In this document: piece after piece, positions 60,955-64,000 of the stretch | How positions within the stretch are numbered: the first letter of the stretch is position 1 | Layout of the letters: every line of letters begins with the position of its first letter | Assembly: GCF_000243115.2 (NCBI RefSeq) | Contig: NZ_CP007035.1 | Location: 4,402,001 to 4,466,000, forward strand | DNA length: 64,000 nt | DNA from: Niabella soli DSM 19437 | Lineage (GTDB): Bacteria; Bacteroidota; Bacteroidia; Chitinophagales; Chitinophagaceae | Direction: 5' to 3' | Translations under genes and position numbers: made by a program | Notes under the pieces: model-generated | What the model saw: only the letters and a program-made list of their open reading frames with translations | Databases searched by the model: none | Told to the model about the DNA's origin: nothing

Positions 60955-62793
60955 ATGAAAAGAACATTGAGTATAGTATGCGGCTTGTTTTTTTATACAG
61001 GTGTGCTGCACGCCCAGCAGGATACAGTGCGCTACACTGGCGAAACTTTATCCAACGTCGATTATCACCACGGGCAATTGACGCCCGCCGTCGGGGTGCA
61101 TAATATACAGGTGTTCCGGGCCAACCGGGAGCATCCGGAATGGGCGGGTGGCCTCAACTGGACCTATAATCACCAGCCCATGCTGGTATACTGGAACAAC
61201 AACTTTTATCTTCATTTCCTGAGCGATCCCATAGGGGAGCATATAGCGCCGGGGGCTACTTTCCTGGTAACTTCCAAAGACGGATATCAATGGTCGGATC
61301 CTGTAGCCCTTTTTCCGGAATATAAATTGCCGGACGGCTTTACAAAGGAAGGACGCAGTGAGGTAACGCATAACAGCTACGCCGTAATGCACCAGCGGAT
61401 CGGGTTTTATATTTCAAAAGAAAAGCGCTTGTTTGCATTGGGGTTTTATGGAATTGCCCTGGGCCCGCATGATGATCCGAATGATGGCAACGGCGTGGGC
61501 CGGGTGATCCGTGAAATAAAAAAAGACGGCAGCTTTGGCCCCATCTATTTTTTAAGATACAACCACCGGTTCAGTGAACAGAATACAAATTACCCGTTTT
61601 ATAAACACGCAAAAGATAAAGGCCTACAGGCAGCCTGCGAGGAAATTCTATCTAACCCCTTATTAATGCAGCAGATGGTAGAAGAAGCGGACCGGAATGA
61701 TCCGTTGATACCACTGAAGAGAGAACTGAAAGCATTTTCCTATTATCATTTGCCCGACGGGCGGGTGGTAGGACTCTGGAAAAATGCATTGACCAGTATT
61801 TCGGGTGATAATGGGAAAACCTGGAAATATAATCCGCTGAGAGCGCCAGGCTTTGTGAATTCGAACGCAAAAATATGGGGACAAAAAACCAGCGACAACA
61901 AGTATGTAACAGTATATAATCCCTCGGAATTCCGGTGGCCGCTCGCATTGTCTGTAAGCAATAACGGGCTGGAGTATAAAAACCTGCTCTTGGTAAACGG
62001 GGAAATCACCTCGATGCGGTACGGTGGCGCTTATAAAAGTTATGGTCCGCAGTATGTGAGAGGGATACAGGAGATCAACGGCCAGGGGCCCGATGGAAAG
62101 ATCTGGGTAGGATATAGTATGAACAAGGAAGATATTTGGGTGGCCTCCATTCCGGTTCCCGTGCGAAGTGAAGTATCCGGTAATGTGAATGACGATTTTT
62201 CACAACTGAAACCGGATACTGAATTAATCAACTGGAATACCTACAGTCCGCTTTGGGCGCCCGTTGCCATAAAAACCGTGAACGGGAAAAAAGTACTGAA
62301 TCTTAGGGATTGGGATCCGTTCGACTATGCAAAAGCGGAGCGGGTGGTTCCGGAATCACCGGCAATGAAAATTGCATTTGATATAACTCCGGCGCAGACA
62401 GCAAATGGCCGGCTGGATATTGAGCTGCAGGATGCCCGCAATACGCCCTGCGTGCGGATTTCATTTGATTCAACAGGGTCAATTATTACGAAAGCAGGAT
62501 ACCGGGACCGCTCGATCACAAAATACGAAGCAGGAAAAAATTACAGGTTTGTTATCGAGGTTGATGCAGCAAAAAGATTCTATACCATATCGGTCAATGA
62601 TTCCAAACCCCTGAACGGTATTTTCTTTGCCCCGGTACACAAAATTCATCATGTAACGTTCCGGACCGGTAGTGTGCGCAGGTTTCCTGATGCAGATACG
62701 CCTACCGATCAGGATTATGACCTGCAAAATGCCGGGGCAAAAGCCAAAGAGGCAGGCTATAGCCTGCGTTATTTCAGTGCCGAAGCAAAATAA
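60955..62793 (+). CDS. Secreted sialidase-like propeller protein with C-terminal beta-sandwich
   Basis: A 612-residue protein with a signal peptide ending GVLHAQ. Residues about 45-400 show repeats of sialidase/BNR type (TSKDGYQWSDPVALFP, TSISGDNGKTWKYNPL, ALSVSNNGLEYKNLLL), suggesting a six-bladed propeller; about 415-600 form a concanavalin-like sandwich (FDITPAQTANGRLDIELQDA). Comparable propellers include exo-sialidases and ketosidic-acid hydrolases acting on rhamnogalacturonan II. I cannot name a CAZy family. ATG 60955 is chosen over 60928 because it directly begins the signal peptide. Confidence 0.68.
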   Translation: MKRTLSIVCGLFFYTGVLHAQQDTVRYTGETLSNVDYHHGQLTPAVGVHNIQVFRANREHPEWAGGLNWTYNHQPMLVYWNNNFYLHFLSDPIGEHIAPGATFLVTSKDGYQWSDPVALFPEYKLPDGFTKEGRSEVTHNSYAVMHQRIGFYISKEKRLFALGFYGIALGPHDDPNDGNGVGRVIREIKKDGSFGPIYFLRYNHRFSEQNTNYPFYKHAKDKGLQAACEEILSNPLLMQQMVEEADRNDPLIPLKRELKAFSYYHLPDGRVVGLWKNALTSISGDNGKTWKYNPLRAPGFVNSNAKIWGQKTSDNKYVTVYNPSEFRWPLALSVSNNGLEYKNLLLVNGEITSMRYGGAYKSYGPQYVRGIQEINGQGPDGKIWVGYSMNKEDIWVASIPVPVRSEVSGNVNDDFSQLKPDTELINWNTYSPLWAPVAIKTVNGKKVLNLRDWDPFDYAKAERVVPESPAMKIAFDITPAQTANGRLDIELQDARNTPCVRISFDSTGSIITKAGYRDRSITKYEAGKNYRFVIEVDAAKRFYTISVNDSKPLNGIFFAPVHKIHHVTFRTGSVRRFPDADTPTDQDYDLQNAGAKAKEAGYSLRYFSAEAK

Positions 62794-63179
62794 AAAAAGA
62801 CGGTTATTTCGTCATTTCGATGAGCCCTTCGCAGAAGGACGAGGAGAAATCTCGTGCTCTGGTAAAGTGATTTTTCCCGTTTCCCGGTTGTCGCATATTG
62901 TTAAAACTTGCAATTGATTTTTATGAGGGTGGAGGTGGCTTGTAATGCGCCGCATACGTTTGCATAAAAAAGTAATATACTCCATCAGCTTAATTATATA
63001 GTACAACCAATGCTGTAATAAGTAGAATAATTTTATTCGGATATAAAAAGACAAACAAATAACAAAAGCCGCGATTGCTTTTTTAGATAAGATCTTCTTA
63101 CAGTCATTATGGATCGAACGATGTTTTAATGCCTTCAGATCAGTATAAAGTGCTCGCATCGCATAAAATAAATAATAAA
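62794..63179. other. Intergenic region with dispersed repeat and candidate promoter
   Basis: A CGTCATTTCGA-family repeat is at 62810-62869 (TCGTCATTTCGATGAGCC, GGACGAGGAGAAATCTCGTG). TACGTTTG at 62955-62962 matches TAnnTTTG and lies inside GCATACGTTTGCAT, which has 11 of 14 bases of the lacI operator. The -33 box is unclear. No gene is supported in these 386 bases. Confidence 0.45.
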
Positions 63180-64000
63180 ATGGCAGATACTCCTGTTTCC
63201 ACGCTTGGCGTCATCATTGGCAACCGCGATTTTTTTCCTGATAAACTGGTGGCGGAAGCACGTACTGAATTGATCGGATTATTCAAACAGCTAAACATTC
63301 GCGGTATATTTTTAGCCGATGCGGATACCAAGCTCGGTGGAGTGGAAACCTTTGCAGATGCACAGAAATGCGCTGCCCTGTTCCGTCAGCACCGGGAAAC
63401 AATAGAAGGTGTTTTGGTAGTGCTTCCCAATTTCGGAGATGAAAAAGGCGTGGCCGAAACGCTAAAACTGGCAGGACTCGATGTTCCGGTGCTGGTGCAG
63501 GCCTATCCGGATGATCTGAATAAACTCGATGTGGTGAACCGGCGGGACGCCTGGTGTGGTAAAATATCCGTATGTAATAATTTATACCAGTACGGGATCA
63601 AATATACCCTTACCTCCAAACATGTGATCCGGTTAAATGATCCGGTATTTCAAAAAGATCTTTTGGATTTTACATCGGTATGTAAAGTGGTAGGGGGATT
63701 AAAAAAGGTGCGCATCGGGGCCGTAGGAGCCAGACCCACTGCATTTAACACCGTTCGGTACAGCGAAAAAATTTTACAGCGTAATGGTATCTCCGTAACA
63801 ACGGTTGATCTTTCCGAGATCCTGGGTAATGCCAATAAATTAACGGCGAATGATCAGGTGGTGAAGGATAAGTTGGAACAGATCCATGCGTATACTTCCG
63901 TAGGGAAAACACCCAGCGAAAAATTAGTCCAGATCGCGAAGCTGGACGTAGTGCTGCGGGCCTTTATGCAGGAAAATGCACTGGACTGTACAGCGATCCA
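63180..64000 (+). CDS. L-fucose/L-arabinose isomerase-family protein, 5' part
   Basis: The frame from ATG 63180 runs open to the window end (273 residues visible). The N terminus STLGVIIGNRDFFPDKLVAEARTELIGLF and the later VLVVLPNFGDEKGVAETLKLAGLDVPVLVQAYPD are characteristic of the isomerase superfamily that includes L-fucose and L-arabinose isomerases; no signal peptide, so it is cytoplasmic. It would channel a monosaccharide freed by locus 2, possibly L-fucose or L-arabinose. Substrate and C-terminal metal-binding half are outside the window. Confidence 0.85.
   Translation, partial: MADTPVSTLGVIIGNRDFFPDKLVAEARTELIGLFKQLNIRGIFLADADTKLGGVETFADAQKCAALFRQHRETIEGVLVVLPNFGDEKGVAETLKLAGLDVPVLVQAYPDDLNKLDVVNRRDAWCGKISVCNNLYQYGIKYTLTSKHVIRLNDPVFQKDLLDFTSVCKVVGGLKKVRIGAVGARPTAFNTVRYSEKILQRNGISVTTVDLSEILGNANKLTANDQVVKDKLEQIHAYTSVGKTPSEKLVQIAKLDVVLRAFMQENALDCTAI

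Noticed and set aside
1-64000. CRISPR arrays, insertion sequences, prophage genes and rRNA/tRNA genes
   Set aside because: No regularly spaced repeats, transposase or integrase motifs, or RNA gene signatures were found when reading through the sequence; only short dispersed repeats are present.

Overview
The window reads as a chromosomal segment of a pectin-degrading Bacteroidota, most likely from the Chitinophagaceae (inference). The grounds are two SusC/SusD pairs surrounded by secreted carbohydrate-active enzymes, promoter boxes of the Bacteroidota type (TAnnTTTG), few recognisable Shine-Dalgarno sites, and many short intergenic palindromic repeats. No rRNA, tRNA, CRISPR array, transposase or phage gene was found.

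Region 1 (1-12.3 kb) is mostly housekeeping: the end of a TonB-like gene, a radical SAM/SPASM protein, ychF, a fused nucleoside-recognition (SpmA/SpmB-like) membrane protein, a secreted CE1-like esterase, a small membrane protein and an OmpA-family lipoprotein. It ends in a threonine operon (thrA fused aspartokinase/homoserine dehydrogenase, thrB, thrC). Upstream of thrA is an unlisted 26-codon leader ORF ending GTTTTIITTP, followed by two hairpins and a T-run, which looks like a ribosome-stalling attenuator.

Region 2 (12.8-19.7 kb) is a tightly packed seven-gene operon: MaoC-like hydratase, a solute-binding-protein homologue with neither signal peptide nor transporter, two tandem CaiB/BaiF CoA-transferases, an L-fucono/rhamnono-lactonase-like amidohydrolase, a RhaT-like sugar/H+ symporter and a Gfo/Idh/MocA dehydrogenase. 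I see no textbook pathway that uses this set. It may be an uncharacterised CoA-dependent route for a pectin-derived sugar or sugar acid, and is the best candidate here for an undescribed system.

Region 3 (19.9-37.7 kb) is a run of secreted glycosidases: a GH67N-like protein, GH28, GH95 with an inserted domain, GH2 with malectin, GH78, a five-bladed-propeller glycosidase and a GH2 beta-galactosidase. Region 4 (38.5-51.4 kb) is a pectin utilisation locus: DUF3826 protein, SusC, SusD, two tandem PL1 pectate lyases and a large beta-helix plus C-terminal-domain protein. Region 5 (51.7-64.0 kb) is a second locus: LacI-type regulator, SusC, SusD, GH140-like apiosidase, GH43, a sialidase-like propeller protein and the start of an L-fucose/L-arabinose isomerase-type gene. 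Two cre-like operators, exact reverse complements over 17 bases, flank the lacI gene; one overlaps its own promoter and the other lies before susC.

The enzyme families (apiosidase-like, GH95, GH78, GH28, GH2, PL1, GH43) fit a complex pectin rich in apiose, L-rhamnose, L-fucose/L-galactose and uronic acids. Rhamnogalacturonan II is the closest match, but the substrate is an inference. Gaps between genes carry at least six families of short structured repeats, the commonest (core CGTCATTTCGA...GAGGAGAAATCTCGT) in seven places.
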